This document shows positions 35,754 through 43,905 of a stretch of DNA of 64,000 nucleotides, piece by piece. The position numbers and the translations under genes are program-made. A model generated the notes under the pieces. It searched no databases. It saw only the letters and a list, made by a program, of their open reading frames with translations, and was not told the DNA's origin. Source of the DNA: an uncultured Hellea sp. (GTDB lineage Bacteria > Pseudomonadota > Alphaproteobacteria > Caulobacterales > Maricaulaceae); assembly GCA_938007935.1 (NCBI GenBank), contig CALLMD010000010.1, forward strand, positions 248,001 through 312,000, read 5' to 3'. Position 1 is the stretch's first letter. Every line of letters starts with the position of its first letter.

Positions 35754-36440
35754 ATGAGCGCACATTATAAATCATTAACCCGGAGAACAAATCCCGCGCA
35801 AGTGGCTATCTTTCCCTTAAGCGGGACGGTATTGCTTCCGGCTTGTGATCTGCCGCTTAATATTTTTGAGCCGCGCTATCTAAATATGATTGACGATGCG
35901 CTTAAGGGTGAGCGCCTGATTGGCATGGTGCAAAAGAAATCCAAGACAAGTGATGAGGTCGCAGAGATTGGCGGTCTGGGCCGCATTACGCAATTTGCGG
36001 AACTTGATGACGGGCGTTACATGGTTGTCCTTAAGGGCCTGAAACGCTTTCGCATTATAGACGAGCCGAAAGTCACGACGCCTTATCGTCAAGCCCAGAT
36101 TAGCTTTGAGGACTTTGAAGCCGATGCCGATATTCATAATGCGCGGCAAACATCTGAAGCTCTATCCGATACGGGCCGCAGTGACCGCGCCACGCTGACC
36201 GTCGCCATGAAGGCGCTGGCAAAAACGCTGAGCGTTCAAATTGATTGGGATAGCCTTGCCGAAATTCCGCTGCCTATTTTAATTAATCAAGCCGCCATGA
36301 TAAGCCCGTTTGAGGCCGAGGACAAACAATCCCTCATTGAGGCCCTAACAACAGATGAGCGGCGGCGGCTTTTAATTGGCTTGATGCATCTTTATGCCAG
36401 TAAAAATATGGGACAAGCTGGCAATCAAGCCCGCCAGTAA
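35754..36440 (+). CDS. LON peptidase N-terminal-domain protein
   Basis: A 228-aa protein consisting of the Lon substrate-binding (LAN/PUA-like) domain without the AAA and protease parts. The start FPLSGTVLLPACDLPLNIFE and NMIDDALKGERLIGMVQ are diagnostic. In alphaproteobacteria this stand-alone form commonly follows a CnoX/YbbN gene, as here, so a role in protein quality control is likely. The mechanism is unknown. Confidence 0.9.
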   Translation: MSAHYKSLTRRTNPAQVAIFPLSGTVLLPACDLPLNIFEPRYLNMIDDALKGERLIGMVQKKSKTSDEVAEIGGLGRITQFAELDDGRYMVVLKGLKRFRIIDEPKVTTPYRQAQISFEDFEADADIHNARQTSEALSDTGRSDRATLTVAMKALAKTLSVQIDWDSLAEIPLPILINQAAMISPFEAEDKQSLIEALTTDERRRLLIGLMHLYASKNMGQAGNQARQ

Positions 36441-36452
36441 GAGACAGCGAAG

Positions 36453-36650
36453 ATGGCAGATAAAAATAAAACACAGGACACGGTTATAGATCCCAAAATG
36501 CTGAGCATTCTGGTCTGCCCGAAAACCCGCGCGCCGCTCACCTATAATTCCGAGACACATGAGCTGATTAGTAAAAAAGCAAAGCTGGCCTATCCCATCC
36601 GCGAAGGCGTGCCAATTATGCTCATCGAAGAAGCGCGGCAATTAGATTAA
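36453..36650 (+). CDS. Trm112 family protein
   Basis: A 65-aa small protein recognised by [29 protein letters not shown] and a C-terminal EEARQL. In eukaryotes and archaea Trm112 activates methyltransferases; the bacterial YcaR-like versions are less understood. It has only the single Cys, so no zinc ribbon. It is the third gene after cnoX. Confidence 0.9.
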   Translation: MADKNKTQDTVIDPKMLSILVCPKTRAPLTYNSETHELISKKAKLAYPIREGVPIMLIEEARQLD

Positions 36651-36736
36651 ATATCGGCTCTTTGCGGCTTTTCTTTCCTTGCGCATTGGGCTAGGTCACG
36701 CCCTCAATCATCAGCTAAGACCTAAGCGAGACGACA

Positions 36737-37930
36737 ATGTTTGAAGCCCTTCAGCCCCGCCCCAATGACGCTATCATGGAATTAATGCAGAAATGCAAAG
36801 CCGATGAGCGGGAGCATAAAATTGATTTAGGTGTCGGGGTCTATAAGGACGCAAGCGGACAAACCGTGATTTTAAAATCGGTCAAACTGGCCGAGGAAAT
36901 GTGGGGCCGCGAAGAAACCACCAAAACCTATGTCGGCACAACGGGCAATCAGGATTACTGCGCCGATATGCTGGCCTTGATGCTGGGCGCGGACCATCCG
37001 GCGATTTCTGAAGGGCGCATTGGCGCGTCGCAAACGGCCGGCGGCTCTGGCGCGCTGCGCCTCGGTGCGGAGCTGCTAAAGGTGGTTGCGCCAGAGGCCA
37101 CAGTTTGGGCCTCGACCCCAACATGGGCCAACCATATACCGCTTATCAGCGAAGCTGGCCTGCGCATGGGAAGCTACCCCTATTATAACCGCGAGACACT
37201 CGGCGTCGATTTTGAGGACATGCTGGATTATCTGGATAAAAATGCCAAGCGCGGCGATATTGTTCTGCTTCATGGCTGTTGCCATAATCCGACAGGCGCA
37301 GATCTCTCGCCCGAAGAGTGGGACCGTCTCGCGCCCTTTATGCTTGAGCGCGGCTTGTTCCCTTATATTGACCTCGCCTATTTTGGTCTTGGCCGCGGTA
37401 TGGCAGAGGATACTTATGGTCTGCGCAAGATGATAGAGGTTCATCCCGAGGTTCTGCTCGCGGCAAGCTGTTCTAAAAACTTTGCCCTTTACCGCGAACG
37501 CACAGGCCTGATAGCCGCGATTACGAAAAGTGCTGAAAAAGCGCAAATTGCGCAAAGCCAATTTGGCGCGATACAGCGCAAACTCATTTCTATGCCCCCT
37601 GATCACGGCGCGGCCATCGTCACCCGTATTTTGCGCGATGAAAATCTGCGCGGCATATGGGAATCAGAACTTGATGACATGCGCGAGCGTATGCGCGGGC
37701 TCAGACAGCTTCTCTCCGAAGCCCTAGACGTTCAGGGCGGCGAAGCTATGTCACGCGCGGTCAAAGATCAAAACGGCATGTTCTCAACCCTCCCGCTCTC
37801 ACCTGCACAAGCCGAGCGGCTACGTAGCGAGCACGCCATTTATATGATGAATTCAGGCCGCATGAATATTGCCGGCGCAAATGCCAGTAATATTCCGCGT
37901 TTAGCCGAAGCCATTTTGGATGTGCTCTAA
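36737..37930 (+). CDS. Aromatic/aspartate aminotransferase, class I (TyrB/AspC-like)
   Basis: A 397-aa PLP enzyme of subgroup I-alpha. K247 in ASCSKNFALYRERTG forms the Schiff base; N184 (CCHNPTG), D212 and Y215 are cofactor contacts. The N-terminal MFEALQPRPNDAIMELM matches proteobacterial TyrB/AspC. It interconverts aspartate or aromatic amino acids with 2-oxo acids; which one dominates cannot be told. It is separated from the Trm112 gene by 86 bases and convergent with ppk2. Confidence 0.92.
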   Translation: MFEALQPRPNDAIMELMQKCKADEREHKIDLGVGVYKDASGQTVILKSVKLAEEMWGREETTKTYVGTTGNQDYCADMLALMLGADHPAISEGRIGASQTAGGSGALRLGAELLKVVAPEATVWASTPTWANHIPLISEAGLRMGSYPYYNRETLGVDFEDMLDYLDKNAKRGDIVLLHGCCHNPTGADLSPEEWDRLAPFMLERGLFPYIDLAYFGLGRGMAEDTYGLRKMIEVHPEVLLAASCSKNFALYRERTGLIAAITKSAEKAQIAQSQFGAIQRKLISMPPDHGAAIVTRILRDENLRGIWESELDDMRERMRGLRQLLSEALDVQGGEAMSRAVKDQNGMFSTLPLSPAQAERLRSEHAIYMMNSGRMNIAGANASNIPRLAEAILDVL

Positions 37931-37948
37931 GCCGCTAAAATTTATAGC

Positions 37949-38761
37949 CTAAGTAATATCAAAATCTTCGGGGCGGTAACCGGGGTCAGGATATTGAGGG
38001 TTCATCGCTTCTAGCGTGTCTTTGACAATCGTGCTGATAATCGCGCCGCGCGTGCTACGCGAATCCGATGGGATAATATGCCAAGGTGCATGCGTCGTGC
38101 TGGTACGCTGTACCATGGTTTCATAGGCGTTCATAAAATCAGGCCAAAGCGCGCGGTCATCAAGATCGCCCGGATTAAACTTCCAACGCTTGCGCGGCAC
38201 ATCAAGCCGCTCCTGAAGGCGCACGCCTTGTGTCTCTTTGGAAATATGGAGCATAAATTTCAAAATTGTCGTCCCGTTTTCCGTCAGATGTTTCTCAAAA
38301 TTATTAATCTGCTCATAGCGCTGCTCGACTTTATCAGCAGGCGCAAAACCGCGGACTTTCACAACCAAAACATCTTCATAGTGACTGCGGTTAAAGACGG
38401 TAATCTGCCCCTCGCGCGGACAGACATTGTGAATGCGCCAAAGATAATCATGGGCCAGCTCAATTTTGCTCGGCGCTTTAAAGCTCGCCACATTCACGTT
38501 TAGCGGCGGTGTGCGGTGAAACATCGCCGCCGTCGTCCCGTCTTTCCCGCTTGTATCCATGCCTTGCAAAACAATGAGAACCGAGCGATTGGCTTCGCCA
38601 TAAAGACGATGCGCCAATGGCGCAATCGCGCGCGCGCTCTCCCTAATAACCGCTTTTGCTGCTTTCTTATTTTCAAAAATATCAACACGGGTCGGACACG
38701 CCGAGAGGTCAAATTTCGGGCTTAGGTCAGCTTTAAACTGGGCAGCATAATCAATCGTCAT
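37949..38761 (-). CDS. Polyphosphate kinase 2 family protein
   Basis: A 270-aa protein from ATG 38761 (MTIDYAAQFK); a longer frame to 38815 is less likely. Walker A is GMDTSGKDG (67-75), Walker B FNRSHYEDVLV (~124-134) and the lid RLDVPRKRWKF. PPK2 enzymes phosphorylate nucleoside mono- or diphosphates with polyphosphate. Motifs resemble class III, but the class cannot be fixed by eye. It stands alone, divergent from the thioesterase-like gene. Confidence 0.9.
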   Translation of the reverse strand: MTIDYAAQFKADLSPKFDLSACPTRVDIFENKKAAKAVIRESARAIAPLAHRLYGEANRSVLIVLQGMDTSGKDGTTAAMFHRTPPLNVNVASFKAPSKIELAHDYLWRIHNVCPREGQITVFNRSHYEDVLVVKVRGFAPADKVEQRYEQINNFEKHLTENGTTILKFMLHISKETQGVRLQERLDVPRKRWKFNPGDLDDRALWPDFMNAYETMVQRTSTTHAPWHIIPSDSRSTRGAIISTIVKDTLEAMNPQYPDPGYRPEDFDIT

Positions 38762-38906
38762 AAAGGCAGGCTCTCTTATTTTATTTAGGCTTTGTAACCC
38801 GAAAAGTACTGCCACCCAAGCCAGAATGTATACTCGTTGAAGATAAACTAATACGTTGTCTTTCTTATGAATGCTTTTTAAAGAAGCTCAACGAAGGGCA
38901 GATTGA

Positions 38907-39713
38907 ATGACCAAAAAATCACTTAGCTTTTCAAAGTTAGAAACGTCTTTGAAAAAATGTAGGGATGGATACCAAGCAATTATTCCTACTGAATGGCGTC
39001 AAGGTAGAACAGCTTATGGCGGCCTTACAGCTGGGCTAGCATTCGCTTCTGTAAAAGCCCAGTTTCCAGATGCGCCACCATTGCGTAGCGCAAATATTAA
39101 TTTCATCGGTCCAGTTACAGAAAACCCTATATTTAAAAACACAATATTTCGGCGCGGAAAAAATGTAACCTCGATAGAGAGCAAAGCTTTGATAGGCAAT
39201 CAAGTTGTTGCCCATATTATTTTTATCTTAGCGGAGAGCAGAAAATCCGAGCTGAATGTTGATTATCCCATTCAATCTGAAATAGCCCCTGAAAACTGTG
39301 AGGACTTTAATCCAATTGAATCCACGCCTTTTATTCCGCCTTTTATCCGTAATTTTGATGTTAAATTCATCACGGGGCATCGACCTTTTTCAAACGCCCC
39401 TGATGGCCATATACGAACATGGTCACGGCATAAAGACAACGATTCAAGAACAGGGATGGCTAGTCTTCTGACAATATCAGATGTTCTCCCTCCAGCAGCC
39501 ATGCCTTTGATGAAACAAATGGGGCCCGTAAGTTCTATCAATTTCATGCTTAATTTTACGCAGGATAACCCGCAAACGGATGATGGGTGGTGGGATATAG
39601 AAACAAAACTCACCTCAGCAAAAAATGGATATTCAAGTCAGATTATGCGTATATGTAATCGGCAAGGAATTTTAGTTGCTGAGGGCGTACAATGCGTTGC
39701 TATTTTTACTTAA
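38907..39713 (+). CDS. TesB-like acyl-CoA thioesterase (double hotdog)
   Basis: A 268-aa protein with two hotdog domains. The N-terminal half contains WRQGRTAYGGLTAGLAF (family: QG.T.YGG) and the C-terminal half RTWSRHKD plus MNFTQ-like MLNFTQDN. It resembles the acyl-CoA thioesterase/4HBT_3 group of Actinobacteria and alphaproteobacteria, which hydrolyse acyl-CoA. Its low GC contrasts with the genes just to the left. The stop overlaps the remnant dehydrogenase gene by 4 bases. Confidence 0.8.
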   Translation: MTKKSLSFSKLETSLKKCRDGYQAIIPTEWRQGRTAYGGLTAGLAFASVKAQFPDAPPLRSANINFIGPVTENPIFKNTIFRRGKNVTSIESKALIGNQVVAHIIFILAESRKSELNVDYPIQSEIAPENCEDFNPIESTPFIPPFIRNFDVKFITGHRPFSNAPDGHIRTWSRHKDNDSRTGMASLLTISDVLPPAAMPLMKQMGPVSSINFMLNFTQDNPQTDDGWWDIETKLTSAKNGYSSQIMRICNRQGILVAEGVQCVAIFT

Positions 39714-40260
39714 CTTTTGGGCGTTATCCTTAACAACATACCATTGTCAGGATCATCCGTTAAAACCAAAATAGCGCCTTTTTTATCGACGCGAACATCA
39801 CGCACCCGCACATCAAGATCTGCTAAAAGAACCTCTTCATTATTAGACCCGTCTAACTCTACTCGCCGTAGATCACGTGAGGCTAACCCGCCAATAAGCG
39901 CATCTCCGTCCCAGTCTTTAAAAAGGTCTCCGCGGTAAATGGCCAAACCGCTTGGCGCAATTGATGGCACCCAAATATGTTTGGGGTCGATCATATTTTC
40001 GTAAGTTTTATATGGCGATATTCTTGCGCCATTATAATCTAAACCATGTGTCGCAATAGGCCAGCCATAATTATTGCCAGGCATAATAACATTCAGCTCA
40101 TCCCCTCCGCGGGGGCCATGCTCGTGCTGCCAAATAACATCTGTTTTCTCATCATATCCGATGCCTTGTACATTACGATGACCCATTGAATATATTTGCG
40201 GTTTTGCGCCCTCTTCGCCCAAATAGGGATTATCTGTAGGAATAAACGCAGCGTGTCATC
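39710..40260 (-). pseudogene. Remnant of a PQQ-dependent soluble aldose dehydrogenase (YliI-like)
   Basis: The 170 codons from 40222 encode the C-terminal part of a beta-propeller sugar dehydrogenase: YSMGHRNVQGI, WQHEHGPRGGDELN, GNNYGWP and IAPSGLAIYRGDLF. Intact relatives have ~370-400 residues, so more than half is missing. Homologous sequence continues upstream in frame (FIPTDNPYLG) but meets two consecutive TGA codons near 40256, while QEGDDTL lies in another frame just beyond, indicating a frameshift. The only available start is a TTG within the domain. It is most likely a decaying gene; the secretion signal and active site are gone. Confidence 0.8.
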
Positions 40261-40310
40261 ACCTTCTTGATAATGTTGGAACCCAGGTACCTTTGAGCAA
40301 AAGGGTTTCA

Positions 40311-40604
40311 ATGAGCATCTATGATTTAAGTCACCTTGGAACGCTCTATTACAACCATCCTCGTCTCAGGCGAGCTATATAAAGTTTTGAAATTTGGCAG
40401 GCTTCCAATTTTCATGGCGGCAGGCGGCATTGCTATTTTTGTAATGCTCATGCTCATGCTCATGAAACAAGCATTTTTTGATATACATATAATTGCAGGC
40501 GGCGTGATAGTTTTGGAATTTTCTTACAATGCCTTATGGGTGTCTTGGGCGGATTTATATTCGCTGTTTTATCAACGCCCAAACCCGCCAAGAAAAAAGT
40601 TTAG
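40311..40604 (+). pseudogene. Probable frameshifted small membrane-protein gene
   Basis: Three pieces fit one former gene. ATG 40311 opens a frame ending after 23 codons (SIYDLSHLGTLYYNHPRLRR). The +1-shifted frame from ~40340 gives hydrophobic helices (FGRLPIFMAAGGIAIFVM). The original frame from ~40500 gives LMGVLGGFIFAVLSTP and a basic end KPAKKKV with TAG at 40602-40604, exactly abutting the rho stop. Reading the middle frame alone would run 80 bases into rho antisense, which is less natural. An in-frame ATGCTC triplicate lies at 40444-40464. No family is recognised; the alternative is a genuine 115-aa ORF from TTG 40336. Confidence 0.45.
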
Positions 40605-41905
40605 GTATTCATACTGTCAAAAAAGTCTGAATTGGTTTTACTATCTTTTAGTTTCGAGAGTAAAAACTCTATCGCGTCCATAGTTCCCATTGGATTTAAA
40701 ATACGTCTTAAAACATAAGTTTTTTGAAGCTCACTCGGAGACAGTAGAAGCTCTTCCTTACGAGTCCCTGATTTCGTTATATCGATCGCCGGGAAAATAC
40801 GTTTATCGGCAACTTTACGGTCAAGAACAATTTCTGAGTTACCTGTCCCTTTAAATTCTTCGAAAATAACTTCATCCATACGCGAGCCTGTTTCAATCAA
40901 AGCTGTTGCAATAATTGTAAGCGAGCCACCTTCTTCAATATTACGCGCTGCGCCAAAAAATCTTTTTGGACGTTGTAGTGCATTCGCATCCACGCCGCCT
41001 GTCAATACCTTACCTGAACTTGGCACAACTGTATTATAAGCCCGGCCAAGACGCGTGATTGAATCGAGCAAAATAACAACATCTTTGCCATGCTCAGTCA
41101 GGCGTTTAGCTTTTTGAATAACCATCTCTGCAACTTGGACGTGGCGCGTTGCTGGTTCATCAAAAGTTGATGAAACAACTTCACCTTTTACGGAGCGTTG
41201 CATATCCGTTACTTCTTCTGGTCTCTCATCAATTAAAAGAACCAACACATAACATTCAGGATGATTTCTCTCGATAGAATGTGCAATATTTTGAAGAAGA
41301 ACCGTTTTACCTGTTCTTGGCGGCGCAACAATCAAAGCACGCTGGCCTTTACCAATCGGAGACACAATATCAATGATACGGCCTGAAATATCTTTTAGCG
41401 TTGGATCCTCAATTTCCATTTGAAATCTTTGATCCGGATAAAGCGGAGTCAAGCTGTCAAAATGAGCTTTATTGCGCGCTTGTTCAGGCGTTCCAAAATT
41501 CATGGAAACAACATTTGTCAAAGCAAAATAACGCTCATTATCACGCGGGCTTCTGATTTCTCCAGAAACTGTATCGCCTGTTCTTAAACCTAATTTGCGA
41601 ATTTGATTTGTACTTACGTAAATATCATCTGGACCAGGTAGATAATTAGCTTCCGGCGCTCTTAAAAATCCAAACCCATCTTGTAAAACTTCAAGAACAC
41701 CACCGCCATTAATTTGAATATCGTCTTCAGCCAGATCTTTCATAACCCGAACAAAAATATCTTGTTTGCGCATAGAGCCAGCATTTTCAACGCCAACTTC
41801 CTCAGCAAATTGTATGAGTTCAGCAGGTTTTAAAGATTTTAAATCTTGAAGACTAAGGGACGTCATTCCGTCTAAATCTAATTTTATTGTTTCAGTCATG
41901 GTCAT
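40601..41905 (-). CDS. rho: Transcription termination factor Rho
   Basis: A 434-aa hexameric RNA helicase. The N-terminal RNA-binding part contains [20 protein letters not shown] (~74-93). Walker A is APPRTGKT (194-201), followed by [12 protein letters not shown], the Q-loop, the R-loop, and the secondary-site motif GTGNSEI near the end. ATG 41905 or 41899 may start translation. It is first in the minus-strand group left of the origin; hemJ ends 115 bases upstream. Position next to hemE and oriC is the classical alphaproteobacterial arrangement. Confidence 0.97.
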   Translation of the reverse strand: MTMTETIKLDLDGMTSLSLQDLKSLKPAELIQFAEEVGVENAGSMRKQDIFVRVMKDLAEDDIQINGGGVLEVLQDGFGFLRAPEANYLPGPDDIYVSTNQIRKLGLRTGDTVSGEIRSPRDNERYFALTNVVSMNFGTPEQARNKAHFDSLTPLYPDQRFQMEIEDPTLKDISGRIIDIVSPIGKGQRALIVAPPRTGKTVLLQNIAHSIERNHPECYVLVLLIDERPEEVTDMQRSVKGEVVSSTFDEPATRHVQVAEMVIQKAKRLTEHGKDVVILLDSITRLGRAYNTVVPSSGKVLTGGVDANALQRPKRFFGAARNIEEGGSLTIIATALIETGSRMDEVIFEEFKGTGNSEIVLDRKVADKRIFPAIDITKSGTRKEELLLSPSELQKTYVLRRILNPMGTMDAIEFLLSKLKDSKTNSDFFDSMNT

Positions 41906-42020
41906 CCAAAATGTAAGGGAGAAATCTCTTCAGAGCGCGCGCTAATAAATGATAGAGTCAGTAATCAGGACAATTACATAAATTGGCATTTAATAGGCGA
42001 AAATACGTCCGTCAAGAGGG

Positions 42021-42458
42021 TTAAAACGGTTTTACGATAACCATAATAACGATAATTATCGTAAAAATAGCTGGTATTTCATTTATACGCCGGAAAAATT
42101 TTTCTGACTTTGGACGTTCACCTGCAGCAAATAATTTACGCTGTTTTGATAAAAATCCGTGATATCCCATTAATAAAAAGACCAATACTAACTTAATAGG
42201 TAACCAAAAACTGGTTGTTAAATTACTGACATTATACCCGATCAATATAAGCCCAAATATAAAGGCAGCTATCATCGCTGGGTTCATAATTATTCGCATG
42301 AGTTTTTGCTCTGCTTCTATCATTTTAGTTTCGAGCTCGCCGCCTTGATTTGCTTGACTATGATATACAAATAAACGCGGCAGATATAAAAGACCGGCCA
42401 TCCAATATATGACAGCTATTAAATGAAAAGCTTTCGCCCAGCTATATAAATCAAACAT
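42021..42458 (-). CDS. hemJ: Protoporphyrinogen oxidase HemJ
   Basis: A 145-aa protein with four membrane helices. The start MFDLYSWAKAFHLIAVIYWMAGLLYLP is given here only by its first part, YSWAKAFHLIAVIYWMAG; it contains the conserved heme-ligand His. The middle has MRIIMNPAM and the end FRRINEIPAI. HemJ oxidises protoporphyrinogen IX in most alphaproteobacteria. Its start overlaps the hemE stop by 8 bases, so the two are co-translated heme-synthesis genes. Confidence 0.95.
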   Translation of the reverse strand: MFDLYSWAKAFHLIAVIYWMAGLLYLPRLFVYHSQANQGGELETKMIEAEQKLMRIIMNPAMIAAFIFGLILIGYNVSNLTTSFWLPIKLVLVFLLMGYHGFLSKQRKLFAAGERPKSEKFFRRINEIPAIFTIIIVIMVIVKPF

Positions 42459-43485
42459 AATTCCCTACGCCTGTTCTGATATGGTTTATCACAGCATGGA
42501 CATTTTCAATTTTTACATCTGGTGTTACCCCGTGACCTAAGTTAAAAATATGAGGTCCTCTCGCCGTATTAATAACATTTTGAACAGCTTGCTCTAAAAC
42601 ACTACCACCTATCCTTAAAGCTAAAGGATCCAAATTTCCTTGATATGGCATATTAGACGGTAATTGATCTCTTATTTTATCCATAGGTGTATCAGTTCCA
42701 ATTGCTAAAGCTGTTACATTTGTAGCTTTTGCATATTCAACCGCATTTAATCCCGCACCGCGCGGAAATCCTATTATCGGCTTATTAATCCCAGCTTCTC
42801 TAACAATAGAAACTATCTTCTGCGTTGGCTTAATAACCAATCGTTGAAATAAATCAGGCGCTAATCCTTCTGCCCAACTTTCAAATATTTTTAAAACATC
42901 CGCGCCTGATTTTGCTTGATGAATTAAATACTCAGCGCTTGAAATAACTAAAGCTTCTAATAGATCATCCATTGCCTTAGGGTTTTCATATGCAAAACGT
43001 TTAGCAATTTCTTTAGTTGGTGATCCCCTGCCTTCAATCATATATGTTGCAACTGTCCAGGGACCCCCACAAAAACCGATAAGAGCTTTATCTTTGGATA
43101 AATTTTTGCGAACTTTTGAAACAGTTTCATAAACCGATGAAACCCTATTTGCTGCTCCCTCAATCGTAAGTTTTGATATATCTTCAACACTTAAAGGATC
43201 TAAAACAGGACCAATACCTTTTACAAATTTTACGTCTCGGCCTAATCCAATTGGAATTAAAAGAATATCAGCAAATAAGATTGCTGCGTCCATATCATAA
43301 CGCGTTACGGGTTGAAGGGTGACCTTAGCAGCTTTTTCAGGTGTAAAACAAAAATCAATAAAGTTTTTTGCTGTATCTCTAACTTCCATATATTCTGGTA
43401 AATGTCGTCCAGCTTGGCGCATCATCCATATAGGTGGAATATTTTGTTCTTTACCTGATAAGACGTTTAATATTTTGGATGTCAA
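42451..43485 (-). CDS. hemE: Uroporphyrinogen decarboxylase
   Basis: A 344-aa cytosolic enzyme converting uroporphyrinogen III to coproporphyrinogen III. Signature PIWMMRQAGRHLPEY (~18-32) has the substrate-binding Arg, DAAILFADILLIP has the catalytic Asp, and GFCGGPWTVATYMIEG follows. The start appears to be TTG at 43485: an in-frame stop lies four codons upstream and the next ATG is already inside the signature, so a non-ATG start is forced. The gene faces away from the putative origin. Confidence 0.96.
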   Translation of the reverse strand: MTSKILNVLSGKEQNIPPIWMMRQAGRHLPEYMEVRDTAKNFIDFCFTPEKAAKVTLQPVTRYDMDAAILFADILLIPIGLGRDVKFVKGIGPVLDPLSVEDISKLTIEGAANRVSSVYETVSKVRKNLSKDKALIGFCGGPWTVATYMIEGRGSPTKEIAKRFAYENPKAMDDLLEALVISSAEYLIHQAKSGADVLKIFESWAEGLAPDLFQRLVIKPTQKIVSIVREAGINKPIIGFPRGAGLNAVEYAKATNVTALAIGTDTPMDKIRDQLPSNMPYQGNLDPLALRIGGSVLEQAVQNVINTARGPHIFNLGHGVTPDVKIENVHAVINHIRTGVGNYV

Positions 43486-43521
43486 AATTTATATACCGAT
43501 TTATACTCTAGGGTCTCTTTT

Positions 43522-43544
43522 TTCTTATATATTATATATAAGAA
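43522..43544. repeat. AT palindrome in oriC
   Basis: TTCTTATATA and TATATAAGAA flank a three-base centre, giving a perfect inverted repeat of 23 bases. It is almost all A/T apart from the C/G near each end. As DNA it can act as an easily melted element; as RNA it could also terminate or shield a leftward transcript, but it is upstream of hemE, so an origin role is more likely. Confidence 0.6.
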
Positions 43545-43619
43545 GAGATAGTATTAGAAAGCTGTAAATGTTGATTGTTTTAATAGTTTTTTATTTAAGG
43601 TTAATTTTTAAATTATTAC

Positions 43620-43628
43620 TGTGCATAA
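43620..43628 (-). promoter_or_regulatory. DnaA box
   Basis: TGTGCATAA on the plus strand reads TTATGCACA on the minus strand, a full match to TTATNCACA. It is the best of the four sites in the hemE-ppsR gap. Confidence 0.7.
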
Positions 43629-43716
43629 AAATATAGCTAATAGTTTAACAATAAAATTTGTATAGATGTATAATATTCTAACCCATTGTTTTTATTTTAG
43701 TTTATAAATATTTTTT

Positions 43717-43725
43717 TGTGGGTAA
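43717..43725 (-). promoter_or_regulatory. DnaA-box-like site
   Basis: TGTGGGTAA reads TTACCCACA on the minus strand, one mismatch to TTATCCACA. It is spaced 15 bases from the next site at 43741, which is on the opposite strand. Confidence 0.5.
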
Positions 43726-43740
43726 AATTGTTGAGTAAAA

Positions 43741-43749
43741 TTATCCTCA
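43741..43749 (+). promoter_or_regulatory. DnaA-box-like site
   Basis: TTATCCTCA has one mismatch to TTATCCACA. It is oriented opposite to the other three boxes. Confidence 0.5.
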
Positions 43750-43853
43750 TTTCTACTGTATATAAGTTCTTAATCTTATAGGTTTGTATTTTGATGTTAA
43801 TAAATTGGAAGTTTTCCTTCTATTTAATGAATGAAAAATATACGGCGCTTCTA

Positions 43854-43862
43854 TGTGGACAA
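43854..43862 (-). promoter_or_regulatory. DnaA-box-like site
   Basis: TGTGGACAA reads TTGTCCACA on the minus strand, one mismatch to TTATCCACA. It is 43 bases before the ppsR start and so could also influence ppsR expression. Confidence 0.5.
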
Positions 43863-43905
43863 ATTCTGAAAAACATCCAAAATAGTTCGGTGTAATGGAT
43901 ATGTA

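Larger units (their letters stand above)
43486..43905. other. oriC: Putative chromosomal replication origin (oriC)
   Basis: A 420-base, extremely AT-rich gap without a supported gene, bounded by hemE on the minus strand and ppsR on the plus strand. In Caulobacter and Rickettsia the origin lies between exactly these two genes. Four 9-mers match the DnaA box TTATNCACA with zero or one mismatch (43620, 43717, 43741, 43854), and a 23-base AT palindrome at 43522-43544 could assist unwinding. No TTAA-N7-TTAA CtrA box and no GANTC methylation site are seen inside it, unlike the Caulobacter origin. Confidence 0.87.

Noticed and set aside
40336-40683. Intact 115-aa protein starting at TTG and running antisense into rho
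   Set aside because: The C-terminal 27 residues would be antisense rho; a shifted frame gives a natural membrane-protein end stopping right at rho, so decay is preferred (though not proven).
43580-43611. Cluster of TTAA tetramers in the origin as CtrA boxes
   Set aside because: No pair has a 7-base spacer; in such AT-rich DNA, TTAA is expected by chance.
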